Assembly (NCBI GenBank): GCA_017475185.1
Contig: JAFVGB010000005.1
Coordinates: forward strand, 1-36,070
Reading direction: 5' to 3'
Source: Clostridia bacterium
GTDB taxonomy: Bacteria; Bacillota_A; Clostridia; TANB77; CAG-508
DNA length: 36,070 nucleotides
The notes beneath the pieces are model-generated. The model was not told the origin of the DNA. It saw only the letters and a list, made by a program, of their open reading frames with translations, and made no database searches. Positions 17,020 through 26,131 of this stretch are shown one piece after another. Both the position numbers and the translations under genes were made by a program. Position 1 is the stretch's first letter. Every line of letters starts with the position of its first letter.

Positions 17020-17076
17020 TTGGAATTTATTGGAACAACAATATATACTGGTATGACAAATACGAAAAAGCATTGA
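17020..17076 (+). pseudogene. Possible GIY-YIG endonuclease fragment
   Basis: The frame from 17020 to the stop at 17074-17076 reads LEFIGTTIYTGMTNTKKH. It resembles the conserved D-x-T-L-Y-x-G-x-T-N-x-x-x-R core of GIY-YIG (UPF0213-like) proteins but covers only that core. There is no start or ribosome site. It may be a remnant or a chance match. Confidence 0.3.
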
Positions 17077-17087
17077 GAAAATCTAAA

Positions 17088-17125
17088 AAAGAGGATATAG
17101 ATTTAATCTATATCTTCTTTTTAAA
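17088..17125. terminator. Bidirectional terminator between convergent genes
   Basis: GATATAGATT pairs with AATCTATATC, flanked by A-rich sequence on the left and T-rich sequence on the right. It serves the Nudix-HD gene and the convergent gene ending at 17137. Confidence 0.75.
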
Positions 17126-17136
17126 TTATTAATTAA

Positions 17137-17808
17137 TTACATAACAATCTTATTAACTACTTCACCTTGTTTTTTATAAATAGAATTTGACGCGATTACA
17201 CCTCTTACAGAAGATAATGGATAAATATTAGAGTTTCTACCAATAACACTTCCAGGATTTAAAACAGATCCACATCCAACTTCAACATTATCTCCAATCA
17301 TACATCCAAATTTCTTTAAACCTGTTTCAATTTTTTCGTCTCCATTTTTTACAATAACTAATTTTTTATCTGATTTAACATTTGATGTTATTGAACCAGC
17401 TCCCATGTGTGATTTATAACCAAGTATAGAATCTCCAACATAATTATAGTGAGGTACTTGAACATTATTAAATAAAATTACATTTTTTAATTCTGTTGAA
17501 TTTCCTACAACACAGTTATCTCCAACGAGTGCATTACCTCTGATAAAAGCACAATGTCTAACTTCTGTGTCTTTCCCAATTATAGCAGGCCCAGCAATAA
17601 AAGCAGTTGGAGCAACTTTAGCAGTTTTTGCAATCCATACATTTTCTCCAATTTTATTATAATCATCTAAACTAAGAGATTCTCCTAATTCAATTATAAA
17701 ATTTTTTATTTTAGGTAAAACTTCCCAAGGATATTCACACCCAGTAAATATTTCTTTTGCAATTGTTTCATTTAAATTATATAGATTTGATATTTTACAT
17801 TCGTTCAT
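17137..17808 (-). CDS. Left-handed beta-helix acyltransferase-like protein
   Basis: I chose the second ATG (MNECKIS..., 17808). The first, at 17817, touches the AAAGG ribosome site, while the second is spaced about eight bases from it. The 223-residue product is built of hexapeptide repeats (IAKTAKVAPTAFIAGPAIIGKDTEVRH..., VGDNCVVGNS..., IGDNVEVGCGSVLNPGSVIG) like the acetyltransferase domain of GlmU and related sugar O/N-acyltransferases. There is no nucleotidyltransferase domain. A segment YNYVGDSILGYKSHMGAGSITSN matches the acetyl-CoA/sugar-binding region of GlmU-like proteins. Acetylation of an amino sugar is likely, and the exact substrate is unknown. Confidence 0.8.
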   Translation of the reverse strand: MNECKISNLYNLNETIAKEIFTGCEYPWEVLPKIKNFIIELGESLSLDDYNKIGENVWIAKTAKVAPTAFIAGPAIIGKDTEVRHCAFIRGNALVGDNCVVGNSTELKNVILFNNVQVPHYNYVGDSILGYKSHMGAGSITSNVKSDKKLVIVKNGDEKIETGLKKFGCMIGDNVEVGCGSVLNPGSVIGRNSNIYPLSSVRGVIASNSIYKKQGEVVNKIVM

Positions 17809-17894
17809 TTTAATCATCCTTTCTTAGGTAATTTTATTTATATGCTATTACAAATAATCTATTACATTTAGATTGAGAAGTCAAGGAAAAAATA

Positions 17895-18653
17895 TTACCT
17901 TGATAAACTATATTCATGTATTTTATTATTAATCATATTAGAATCATTATAATTATCAGAAACAGATTTAAAGTTTTCGATTTTTAGTGATTCTCTAAAA
18001 TTTTTTTGATTTTCATAATTATCAATTTTATTATTAGCTTGATTTATAACATTTTTTAAGTATTTAAATGAATCTTTAGATGTTATTGAATTTCTGATAT
18101 ATCTGCAATTTGATTTAAGATGTCTGTAACCTTTGATTCCAATTGAGGCTGTATCAACAGCTAATTTGTTAATGTTTTTTGGCAAAGTTTGAGATTTGAA
18201 ATAATTGTATTTTTGATAAAATTTTTTGAAAAAATTGCATTTAGATAGTTTTGGCTTTATTTTTGAATAATTTTCTTTTATAAAATTAGTAATAGGGGAT
18301 AATAATCTTTCTAATTTTTGAATTAGAGGATGAATAGGCTTTCGAGAGGAAAGACCAAGTTTATAGAGTTTTAGGTCTTTTTTATAAGCTGCGTTATTTT
18401 CTAATTTATAATATTTTCTGCAATTAATATGAGGATTTTCAATCCAACTTTTAGTTGTTGAATCATACCAAAAATTAATTTCATTTCCTTGAGAAATTGT
18501 GTTATCAATTTGCTTACTTATTTTTTTCTCTTTCGAAAGAATACTTTTGAATTTTAAAAATTGCATCAGGGAAATATCATTGATAGAGCTAAAATTTTTC
18601 TTTTGTGATTGCAAATTTTTTAATTTTTGATTTAAATTATTAAGATTTTTCAT
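17895..18653 (-). CDS. Uncharacterised lysine- and asparagine-rich protein
   Basis: The 252-residue, strongly basic and helical protein has no signal peptide and no domain I recognise. Its middle contains SFW/NFWYDSTTKSWIENP-like and YKLGLSSRKPIHPLIQKLERL segments that look structured, while both ends are low-complexity. AGAAAGGAG lies 15 bases before the ATG, which is rather far. It is followed in the same direction by the beta-helix gene, 86 bases away. Confidence 0.55.
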   Translation of the reverse strand: MKNLNNLNQKLKNLQSQKKNFSSINDISLMQFLKFKSILSKEKKISKQIDNTISQGNEINFWYDSTTKSWIENPHINCRKYYKLENNAAYKKDLKLYKLGLSSRKPIHPLIQKLERLLSPITNFIKENYSKIKPKLSKCNFFKKFYQKYNYFKSQTLPKNINKLAVDTASIGIKGYRHLKSNCRYIRNSITSKDSFKYLKNVINQANNKIDNYENQKNFRESLKIENFKSVSDNYNDSNMINNKIHEYSLSR

Positions 18654-18801
18654 GTTAAGAATAAAATACTCCTTTCTGTGATTAAAATTATATTAAGAAG
18701 AAAAAGACAATACCAATAATACCATGAAAATAGCAAGATGTAAAGGAAAATCGTGCGCCACAATACGACAAAATTAGACATACTTTTAACAGTCAAAAAG
18801 G

Positions 18802-18830
18802 TTGCGTTTTACTAATTTTTATGATATATT
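18802..18830 (+). promoter_or_regulatory. Promoter of murB-yvcK
   Basis: TTGCGT (18802-18807), 17-base spacer ending ATGA, TATATT (18825-18830). Confidence 0.65.
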
Positions 18831-18869
18831 AACAAGGAAATTTGTTATATAAATAAGGAGGAAGTTTTT

Positions 18870-19805
18870 GTGACAAATCCACAAATATATGATTTGATAA
18901 CAGAAAAAATTGCTAAAGAAAATGTTTTAGTAGATGAGCCAATGAAGAAGCATACATCATTTAAAATAGGTGGTAATGCTGACTTTTTTGTAAAAGTAAA
19001 AAGTGAAGAAGAGATAAAGCATATTTTAGAAATTTGTAGGAATAGTAATATTCCGCTTACTATAGTTGGAAATGGTAGTAATTTGTTAGTTTCTGATAAT
19101 GGAATAAGAGGAATTGTTTTAAAAATTAATATAGATAAGATTGAAATAGATAAAACTATAAATTTACAAGAAAAAACAGTTATTACAGTAGGTGCAGGTG
19201 TTCCATTAGCTAAACTAGCATTTCAATTGTTAAATGAATCTCTATCAGGATTTGAGTTTGCATCAGGAATTCCTGGAACCATTGGTGGAGCAATTAGAAT
19301 GAATGCAGGTGCATATGGTTCAGAATTTAAAGATATTGTTGTAGAAACAAAGTGTATGAATTATGATGGAGATATTGTAATTTTAAATAATGAACAACAA
19401 AAGTTTGAATATAGAAAAAGTATTTTTAAAGATGAAAAATACATTATTTTAGAAACAAAATTACAATTAACTCAAGTTAAAGACAATACTGTTATTAAAG
19501 AAAAAATGGATGAATACAAGAAAAGTAGATTAGAAAAGCAACCTATTGAATTCCCAAGCGCAGGTAGCACTTTTAAAAGAGGAAATAACTTTATTACAGC
19601 TAAATTAATTGATGAGTGTGGATTAAAGGGATATAGTATTGGTGGTGCTAAAGTATCAGAAAAACATGCAGGATTTGTTATAAATACTGGATATGCGACT
19701 TCTAAGGATGTATTAGAATTAGTAAATGTTATAAAAGAAGAAGTTTTTAAAAAATTCGGAAAAAAAATAGAATTAGAAATTGAAACAATAGGAGATGAAA
19801 TTTAA
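18870..19805 (+). CDS. murB: UDP-N-acetylenolpyruvoylglucosamine reductase MurB
   Basis: The 311-residue FAD enzyme makes UDP-MurNAc by NADPH-dependent reduction, an early peptidoglycan step in the cytoplasm. Visible features are the N-terminal KKHTSFKIGG block, the FAD-binding VGNGSNLLV, SGIPGTIGGAIRMNAGAYG, YRKSIF and the catalytic PSAGSTFKR region near the C-terminus. Type and length match Firmicute MurB. The start is GTG at 18870 behind AAGGAGG. yvcK follows after 33 bases, a pairing common in Firmicutes, although rapZ and whiA are not present here. Confidence 0.97.
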   Translation: MTNPQIYDLITEKIAKENVLVDEPMKKHTSFKIGGNADFFVKVKSEEEIKHILEICRNSNIPLTIVGNGSNLLVSDNGIRGIVLKINIDKIEIDKTINLQEKTVITVGAGVPLAKLAFQLLNESLSGFEFASGIPGTIGGAIRMNAGAYGSEFKDIVVETKCMNYDGDIVILNNEQQKFEYRKSIFKDEKYIILETKLQLTQVKDNTVIKEKMDEYKKSRLEKQPIEFPSAGSTFKRGNNFITAKLIDECGLKGYSIGGAKVSEKHAGFVINTGYATSKDVLELVNVIKEEVFKKFGKKIELEIETIGDEI

Positions 19806-19838
19806 AAATTTCATTATACAAGAGAAAGGAAGAATAAA

Positions 19839-21407
19839 ATGAAAGGTTTTTTTGAATGGTTTAAATCAAGCTCAAAAATGAAGAGATGGATGTTCTTAAT
19901 ATTAGCAGGTGTTGTAGCAATATGCTTTGCTATTTCTAAAATATTAGTTATGAACAAGTTAGAATCTATTAAAGAAATTGCAATAATAGTTGTTTGTTTT
20001 GTATTAGGTTTCTTAGCTATAATCGTAGGACTTGTACATATGAATAAAAGAACTCTTGAATTATTAGTTAAAGAAACTGATAAAAGAGAAGAAGAAAATT
20101 TAAAATCACTAATATTTAATAGAAAAGTATATAGTCAAGGGCCTAAAATTGTTGTAATTGGTGGTGGAACAGGGCTTAATTCTGTTCTTAAAGGTTTAAA
20201 GAAATATACAGATAATTTAACAGCTATTGTTACTGTTTCTGATTATGGAGAAGCAACTTCTGATTCAAGAAAAATATTGGAAACATTACCATTAGATGAT
20301 ATCAAAGAAAGTATGGTAGCACTGGCTGCTGACGAAGAAGAAATGAATAGTTTATTAAATTATAAATTTGATGATGGTAAATTAAAATCATTGTCTTTTG
20401 GGGATATATTTTTATTAGCTATGCATAAAGTTTATAATGATTTTTCAATGTCTGTAAAGGAATCAAGTAAAGTATTAAATATAACTGGAAAAGTTTTACC
20501 TGTTACAATGGAAGAAATGAAAATTTGCGCTGAATTAGAAGATGGAACAATAGTTGAGAATAGAAACGAAATACCAGAAATTGTAAATAAAAAATCAAGT
20601 AAGATTAATAGGATTTTTATAAATCCAACCAATTGTAGAGTTGCACCAGGTGTTGCAGAAGCTATTGAAGAAGCTGATGCTATTATAATAGGACCTGGCA
20701 ACTTATATACAAATGTTATTCCGAATTTATTAGTTAAAGGAATGACAAGAGCAATAAAAAATTGTAAAGGATTTAAAATATACATAAGCAATATTATGAC
20801 AGAACCTGGACAAACTTCTAATTATACATTATCTGATCACGTTAAAGCAATTACTGACCATGTTGGAGAGGGCGTAGTAGATTATTGTATTTATGATACA
20901 GGAGAGATTGTACCTGAAATTATCAGAAAATATAATGAAGATGGAAGAGATTTAGTAGAGCAAGATACAGCTAAAGCAAAAGCAATGGGAATGCATTTAT
21001 TAAAAAGAGATTTAGCAACTGTTGATGGTGAACGTATAAGACATAATCCAGATAGTATAGCTGCTGCAATAGTTGAACTTATATGTGAAGATTTAAAATT
21101 TAAAGATATGCAAAACAATCCTGAATATATGATTTTAAATAATAGATTGAAATTTAAGAAAAAGAAAATCAAAGAAAAGAATAAAAATAAAATTGGTAAA
21201 GAAAACAATGGAGAAGAAGAAAAAAGAAGCAAATTCTTTGATAAATATGAAGAAAGAATAAAATCAATAAGGGCTAGTGATAAAAAAGCTAAAAAATCAG
21301 CTTCTGGTAAGACTAATTCAAGAAAAAAGAGTGTTAATGATGAAAGAAGAAAAAAATTAGAAGCTAGTTTGGAAAAATTTAAAAGTGCAAATAAAAAGGA
21401 TAATTAA
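19839..21407 (+). CDS. yvcK: YvcK/GlmR-family protein with N-terminal membrane anchor
   Basis: The 522-residue protein belongs to the gluconeogenesis factor (YvcK/GlmR, CofD-like) family, which supports cell-wall precursor supply and binds UDP-sugars. The core runs from PKIVVIGGGTGLNSVLKGLK (about 102-121) through SDYGEATSDSRK, IIGPGNLYTNVIPNLLVKG and LSDHVKAITDHVG. Two hydrophobic helices precede it (about 16-38 and 46-67), so the enzyme-like domain is probably held at the membrane. A lysine-rich tail of about 80 residues follows (from KKKKIKEKNKNK). Both extensions exceed the usual core length of about 320. Confidence 0.93.
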   Translation: MKGFFEWFKSSSKMKRWMFLILAGVVAICFAISKILVMNKLESIKEIAIIVVCFVLGFLAIIVGLVHMNKRTLELLVKETDKREEENLKSLIFNRKVYSQGPKIVVIGGGTGLNSVLKGLKKYTDNLTAIVTVSDYGEATSDSRKILETLPLDDIKESMVALAADEEEMNSLLNYKFDDGKLKSLSFGDIFLLAMHKVYNDFSMSVKESSKVLNITGKVLPVTMEEMKICAELEDGTIVENRNEIPEIVNKKSSKINRIFINPTNCRVAPGVAEAIEEADAIIIGPGNLYTNVIPNLLVKGMTRAIKNCKGFKIYISNIMTEPGQTSNYTLSDHVKAITDHVGEGVVDYCIYDTGEIVPEIIRKYNEDGRDLVEQDTAKAKAMGMHLLKRDLATVDGERIRHNPDSIAAAIVELICEDLKFKDMQNNPEYMILNNRLKFKKKKIKEKNKNKIGKENNGEEEKRSKFFDKYEERIKSIRASDKKAKKSASGKTNSRKKSVNDERRKKLEASLEKFKSANKKDN

Positions 21408-21450
21408 TCATCAGAATCAAAAATATTAAAAAATTAAAGAGGAGAAGTAA

Positions 21451-22431
21451 ATGGAAGGCATATATTTATTATATGGGCAAGAGTTATATTTGTTAGAAGA
21501 TTATATTAAGAAAATCAAAAAATCTTTTGATAAATTAATGGATGGAATTAATTTCATAAAATTAGACGAAACAAATGTAAATCAACTTATAGAAAACATT
21601 GAAACTCCTTGTTTTGGTTTTGATAAAAAATTAATAATTGTAAGAAATTCGGGATTATTAAAAAAAGAAGGTAAAAGAAAAAATTCGAATAATTCAAGTC
21701 TATCAGATAAAATTGCAGAATACATTGAAAATAATATTGACTTAATAAAACAAGATAACTTAATTGTTTTTGTTGAAACAGAAGCGGAAAAAAATAATTT
21801 ATATAAAGTAATAGAAGCAAAAGGTAAAGTGATTGTTTTTGAACCTGAAAAGCTTCCTAACTTAATAAAAAGAATTAAGGCGATAAGTTCTGCATATAAA
21901 GTTGAAATTTCTGATTATGATAGTCAGTATTTAGTTGAATGTTGTGGTACATCTTTACAAGATATCATTAATGAATTAAGAAAGCTTATTGAATATGCTG
22001 GTGAAAACGGCAAAATTACAAAAAAAGATATTGATGCTATGACTACAAAACAAATTGATAGTGTTATTTTTGATTTGACAGACAATTTAGGTAAAAAAGA
22101 TATAAAAAAAGCAATGGATGTTTTTTATAATTTGATTTATCAAAAAGAACCTGTTCAAAAAATATTAATTACTTTATACAATCATTTTAAAAAATTATAT
22201 TTTGTTAAATGTGCTATAAGAAATAATGAGAACATTACAGAAGTATTAAAATTAAAGCCAAATCAGACTTTTTTAGTTAGTAAATATAAAAATCAAGCTA
22301 ATTTTTTCAATGAATTTGAATTAAGAAAAATACTAGAAGAATTTTCTAATTTAGATTATAATTATAAAATAGGTTTAATAGATTTGAACATAGGTATTGA
22401 ATCAATACTTTGTAGATATTGTGGAAAATAA
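21451..22431 (+). CDS. holA: DNA polymerase III delta subunit HolA
   Basis: The 326-residue clamp-loader subunit opens the beta sliding clamp during replication. The start MEGIYLLYGQELYLLEDYI is typical, with LIVFVETEAEKN and the LVECCGTSLQDIINELRKLIEY helix block in the AAA+-like lid, and a C-terminal collar domain. The length is normal. The ATG follows GAGGAG. It lies 43 bases after yvcK and is probably cotranscribed with it. Confidence 0.93.
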   Translation: MEGIYLLYGQELYLLEDYIKKIKKSFDKLMDGINFIKLDETNVNQLIENIETPCFGFDKKLIIVRNSGLLKKEGKRKNSNNSSLSDKIAEYIENNIDLIKQDNLIVFVETEAEKNNLYKVIEAKGKVIVFEPEKLPNLIKRIKAISSAYKVEISDYDSQYLVECCGTSLQDIINELRKLIEYAGENGKITKKDIDAMTTKQIDSVIFDLTDNLGKKDIKKAMDVFYNLIYQKEPVQKILITLYNHFKKLYFVKCAIRNNENITEVLKLKPNQTFLVSKYKNQANFFNEFELRKILEEFSNLDYNYKIGLIDLNIGIESILCRYCGK

Positions 22432-22450
22432 AAAAATATTAGAGAAGTGG

Positions 22451-22479
22451 TTGACAAATTGTGTAAAATGTTGTATTAT
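22451..22479 (+). promoter_or_regulatory. Promoter of infC-rpmI-rplT
   Basis: TTGACA (22451-22456), 17-base spacer, TATTAT (22474-22479). It is close to consensus. Confidence 0.8.
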
Positions 22480-22485
22480 AGATAA

Positions 22486-22650
22486 GTACAAAAAAGAAGA
22501 AGCAATCCACTTCTCACCTTATCGAAAAGAAAAAGGTTAATAAATATTGTAATTCTTGTATTTATTTATAATAATGAATATGTATAAGAACTTTATTTAG
22601 AAGGTGGGTTGGCTTATTTCAAGTCAATCAATTTTTTTTATTTAAAATTT
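22486..22650 (+). promoter_or_regulatory. L20-type leader controlling infC-rpmI-rplT
   Basis: The 165-base leader has mutually exclusive pairing. AGCAATCCACTTCTCACCTT (about 22501-22521) is complementary in part to AAGGTGGGTTGGCTT (about 22601-22615). The second segment also forms a terminator stem (GGTTGGCTT/AAGTCAATC, about 22607-22630) followed by eight T residues. This fits the L20 leader of Firmicutes, where excess L20 favours termination. The exact L20-binding site is inferred and not demonstrated. Confidence 0.75.
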
Positions 22651-22664
22651 TTAGGAGGTGTTTT

Positions 22665-23183
22665 ATTATAAAACAAGAATTACCAATTAATGAACAAATT
22701 AGAGCAAAAGAAGTTCAATTAATCGATGATCAAGGTGAAAAGAAAGGAACTGTTTCTTTAAATGAAGCATTAGATATGGCTTTTGAAAAGAAATTGGATT
22801 TAGTCCTAGTTGCACCAAATGCAGAGCCACCAGTTTGCAAAATAATGAATTATGGAAAATATAAATTTGAGCAAGCAAAAAAGGAAAAAGAGGCTAGAAA
22901 AAAACAAAAAACTTTTGAAGTTAAGGAAATTAGAATTACACCTAATATTGAACAACATGATTTTGAATTTAAATCTAAAAATGCTAGAAAGTTTATCGAA
23001 GATGGAAACAAAGTAAAAATTACTGTTAGATTTAGAGGAAGAGAATTAAATTATGTGAAATTAGGAGAAGAAGTATTAAATAAATTTATAGAAAGTTTAT
23101 CAGATGTTTCAACTCCTGAGAAGAAACCTGTATTAGAAGGTAAAAATATGTTTATAATCTTAGCTAAAAAAGCTGACAAATAA
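22665..23183 (+). CDS. infC: Translation initiation factor IF-3, non-AUG start
   Basis: The IF-3 reading frame is open well upstream of the first ATG (22776) and carries the conserved KQELPINEQIRAKEVQLIDDQG block. No ATG, GTG or TTG lies there. The frame reads ATT (22665) then ATA (22668) just after AGGAGGTG (22653-22660). I take ATT as the start because IF-3 genes classically use this rare codon for autoregulation, and ATA is the alternative. The product is 172 residues, normal for the family, with the N-domain, the lysine-rich linker (KKEKEARKKQK) and the C-domain (IRITPNIEQHDFEFK). Confidence 0.95.
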   Translation: MIKQELPINEQIRAKEVQLIDDQGEKKGTVSLNEALDMAFEKKLDLVLVAPNAEPPVCKIMNYGKYKFEQAKKEKEARKKQKTFEVKEIRITPNIEQHDFEFKSKNARKFIEDGNKVKITVRFRGRELNYVKLGEEVLNKFIESLSDVSTPEKKPVLEGKNMFIILAKKADK

Positions 23184-23208
23184 TTAATATAGAGAGGAGA
23201 GAATGGCT

Positions 23209-23412
23209 ATGCCAAAACTAAAAACAAACAAAGCAGCTAAAAAGAGATATTCTTATACAGCAACAGGAAAGGTAAAAAGAACTAAAGCAAACAGAAGACA
23301 CTTATTAGCTAATAAAACAAAAAGACAAAAAACAAATGGAAAAATCATGAATGCTTATGCTGATAAAACATGTGAAGCAGGAATTAAAAAATTATTACCA
23401 TATGGTAACTAA
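23209..23412 (+). CDS. rpmI: 50S ribosomal protein L35
   Basis: The 67-residue basic protein starts [25 protein letters not shown] chose ATG 23209 over the ATG six bases earlier because MPK is the family start and the GGAG spacing is then nine bases instead of three. It lies between infC and rplT in the standard order. Confidence 0.96.
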   Translation: MPKLKTNKAAKKRYSYTATGKVKRTKANRRHLLANKTKRQKTNGKIMNAYADKTCEAGIKKLLPYGN

Positions 23413-23445
23413 AATATATTTAGAAAAGGATAGGAGTGAAAAGAA

Positions 23446-23796
23446 ATGGCAAGAGTAAAAACAGCAATAATTACTCGTAAAAAACATAAAAAAATATTAA
23501 AAAGAGCAAAAGGATATTATGGAGCAAAACACTATAGATTTAGAAATGCTAAACAAGCAGTTATGAAATCTGGTGCTTATGCATATGTAGGAAGAAAAGA
23601 TAAAAAGAGTAATTTTAGAAAATTATGGATAGCAAGAATTAATGCTGCAGCTAGACAAAATGGTTTAACATACAGCAAAATGATTGCCGGACTAAAAAAA
23701 GCTAATGTTGTAGTTAACAGAAAAATGTTAGCTGAATTAGCAGTTAGCGATAGCGAAGCATTTGCTAAAATAGCTGAAATTGCAAAAAATGCTTAA
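23446..23796 (+). CDS. rplT: 50S ribosomal protein L20
   Basis: The 116-residue protein begins [41 protein letters not shown], the classic L20 start with its basic extended tail, and has the [19 protein letters not shown] block. L20 assembles early on 23S rRNA and, in Firmicutes, represses this operon through the leader. GGAG precedes the ATG. Confidence 0.98.
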   Translation: MARVKTAIITRKKHKKILKRAKGYYGAKHYRFRNAKQAVMKSGAYAYVGRKDKKSNFRKLWIARINAAARQNGLTYSKMIAGLKKANVVVNRKMLAELAVSDSEAFAKIAEIAKNA

Positions 23797-23825
23797 TTTA
23801 TAATGAAATAAAAATAGCAAACTTA

Positions 23826-23857
23826 AAAGAGCAAATATATTTTATTTGCTCTTTTTT
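23826..23857. terminator. Bidirectional terminator of rplT and recQ
   Basis: AGAGCAAATA pairs with TATTTGCTCT and is flanked by A and T runs on opposite sides. It overlaps the end of recQ. Confidence 0.88.
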
Positions 23858-26006
23858 ATTTTCTCAGAATAATAGTTAATATCAAAATATGTGACTTCTG
23901 GAGGTAAATTTGCTTTGATATCACGTAATAAAGCACCACTCATAAAATGAATTGCATTACAAATCTCTTTTTCATATTGTGTATGTATGTCTTTTTCTAA
24001 ATCAATATCCATTCCGAGTAGCATAGCATTCAAGTAAGTGATTTTCTACGGTTCTTTGTGTAATTCCACGTAAAATTGCTATCTCTTCAATTGTTTTTCC
24101 AGAAGTGTATAAATTATATGTTGTAATTTTTGTAGGTTCTTTTTCTGATTTTGGCTCTTTGGGTATTTTAATTTTTTTGTTTTTTATTTCTGTTACTACA
24201 TTTGATGACTTTTCTATTTTATGTTCTTCTATAAATTGTTTAATTTCTTGCAAAAAATATTTTCCGTAATTATCAGCTTTGTATTTACCCACACCAGAAA
24301 CTTGATATAATTCATCAAGTGTAGTTGGATAAATTAGGCACATTTCTATCAAAGTTGAATCGCTAAACACAACAAATGGTGGGACATTTAACTCTTCTGC
24401 TAATTTTTTTCTTATAGATGATAGAATACCAAAAAGTTCTGTATTGTAAGCAATTCCAGCAGATTTTGCTTTTACTTTTTCTATTTTTCTTTTGATAAAT
24501 ACTTTTTTATCATTAAATAAAACGTCTGCACAAGCTGGTGCTAAAGTTAAAATAGGATATTGATCTCCAACACAGTTTATATAGTTTTCAGATACTAAGA
24601 AAGAAATTAATTCTTTAATTGTATCTTTAGAATAATCACTCATTATTCCATACGTGGATAAATCATCAAATTTCATAGATTTTATTTTAGCTGTTTTTGA
24701 ACCTTTTAAAACATCTGTAACTAAGCCTATACCAAAACGTTCTTTCATTCTTTTGATGCATGACATTATTTTTTTTGAATCAGTGGTAATATCTGTTGAT
24801 TCAATTTCACTATTACAATTGCTACAATTATTACAATTCTCATAATCTGTTTTTTCACCAAAATATTCTAAAATATATTTACGAAGGCATTTATCTGTAT
24901 TGCAATAGTCTACCATATCATTTAATTTTTGATATTCAATTAATTTAGTGCTATTAGATCCTGATTGTTCTATTAAAAATTTATTTGAAACTATATCAGA
25001 TCTATTGAATAATAATATACACTCAGCATTTGTACCATCACGACCTGCACGTCCAGCTTCTTGATAATAACTTTCTAAATCTTTAGGCATATTAAAATGA
25101 ATAACATAACGTATGTTAGATTTATCAATTCCCATCCCAAAAGCATTGGTAGCAACCATTATAGAGGTTTTGTCAAAAACAAAGTTGTTTTGATTTTCTA
25201 TTCTTGATTTATCAGTCATTCCTCCGTGATATTTTGATACTGAAAATCCTTGTTTACTTAGTTCTTCATATAAATTATCCACATTTTTACGAGATAAACA
25301 ATAGATTATACCAGACACATCTTTATGAGTATTTAGATAATCTAGCAAATATTTTTTTCTATCAGCAGGTGTTTCAACATTAAACGAAAGATTTTTTCTG
25401 TCAAATCCGGTAGTTATTGTGAAAGGATTTGATAGTTTTAGCAAATTAATTATATCATTTTTTACAAGTTCTGTTGCTGTTGCGGTAAAAGCTGTGACAA
25501 CTGGCCTTTTACGTAAGTTTAAGATAATGTTTGAAATTTCTGTATAGCTCGGTCTAAAATCATGTCCCCATTGAGAAACACAGTGGGCTTCATCAATTGC
25601 AAACATTGATATATTAATTTTGTTTAATAAATCTATAAATGTATCGGAATTTAATCTTTCTGGTGCAACATAAATAATTTTGTACATTCCAAGTTTTGCA
25701 TTTTCTATAATTTGAAAATATTCATTTGTTGTTAAAGAACTGTTTATAAATGTAGCAGAAATACCGTTTTGTACTAGAGAATCAACTTGGTCTTTCATTA
25801 ATGAAATTAAAGGTGATATTACTATTGTTGTTCCGGTCAAATACTAATGCTGGTATTTGATAGCATAAAGATTTTCCAGCCCCAGTTGGCATTATTCCTA
25901 AACAGTCTTCTTTATTTAAAATATGAGATATGATTTCTTCTTGACCTTTACGAAAATTATCATATCCGAAGTGTTTTTTTAGTAGTTGTTTTGCAGTAGT
26001 AATCAT
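23842..26006 (-). CDS. recQ: ATP-dependent DNA helicase RecQ, two +1 frame changes at CGG
   Basis: Read from ATG at 26006, the first frame gives RecQ helicase motifs up to Walker A (PTGAGKSLCYQIPALVFD) and then meets CGG (25835-25833). Skipping its C continues as GTTIVISPLISLMKDQV, with DEAH (FAIDEAHCVSQWGHDFRP), the zinc-binding cysteines, an HRDC-like segment and a C-terminal helix-turn-helix (TIEEIAILRGITQRTVENHLLECYAT). A second in-frame CGG (24016-24014) again needs its C skipped to continue GMDIDLEKDI to the stop at 23842. The corrected length is 720 residues with every motif intact. I saw no other in-frame CGG in the gene. Both breaks are single-base, so this looks like a maintained gene with a shifted frame rather than decay. 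Sequence error is the main alternative. Confidence 0.85.
24014..24016 (-). other. Candidate +1 frameshift site 2 of recQ (in-frame CGG)
   Basis: The coding strand reads GCT ACT CGG AAT. Dropping the C gives ACT GGA ATG GAT, which joins the 5' frame to the C-terminal frame exactly. Confidence 0.75.
25833..25835 (-). other. Candidate +1 frameshift site 1 of recQ (in-frame CGG)
   Basis: The coding strand reads TTT GAC CGG AAC. Dropping the C gives GAC GGA ACA ACA. The restored D-G pair before the TIVISPL segment is the usual RecQ sequence. Confidence 0.78.
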
Positions 26007-26037
26007 AATTCATCTTCTTTCTACATAAATTTAATTA

Positions 26038-26066
26038 ATATTATCAACTAGTTATAAAATTGTCAA
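26038..26066 (-). promoter_or_regulatory. Promoter of recQ
   Basis: On the minus strand, TTGACA (26066-26061), 17-base spacer, TAATAT (26043-26038). Confidence 0.7.
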
Positions 26067-26131
26067 ATTTATTTTTTACTAATAATTTGAAATTTATAGT
26101 TTTTCTTTTGTAATAAAAGGGGGAAGGTATA

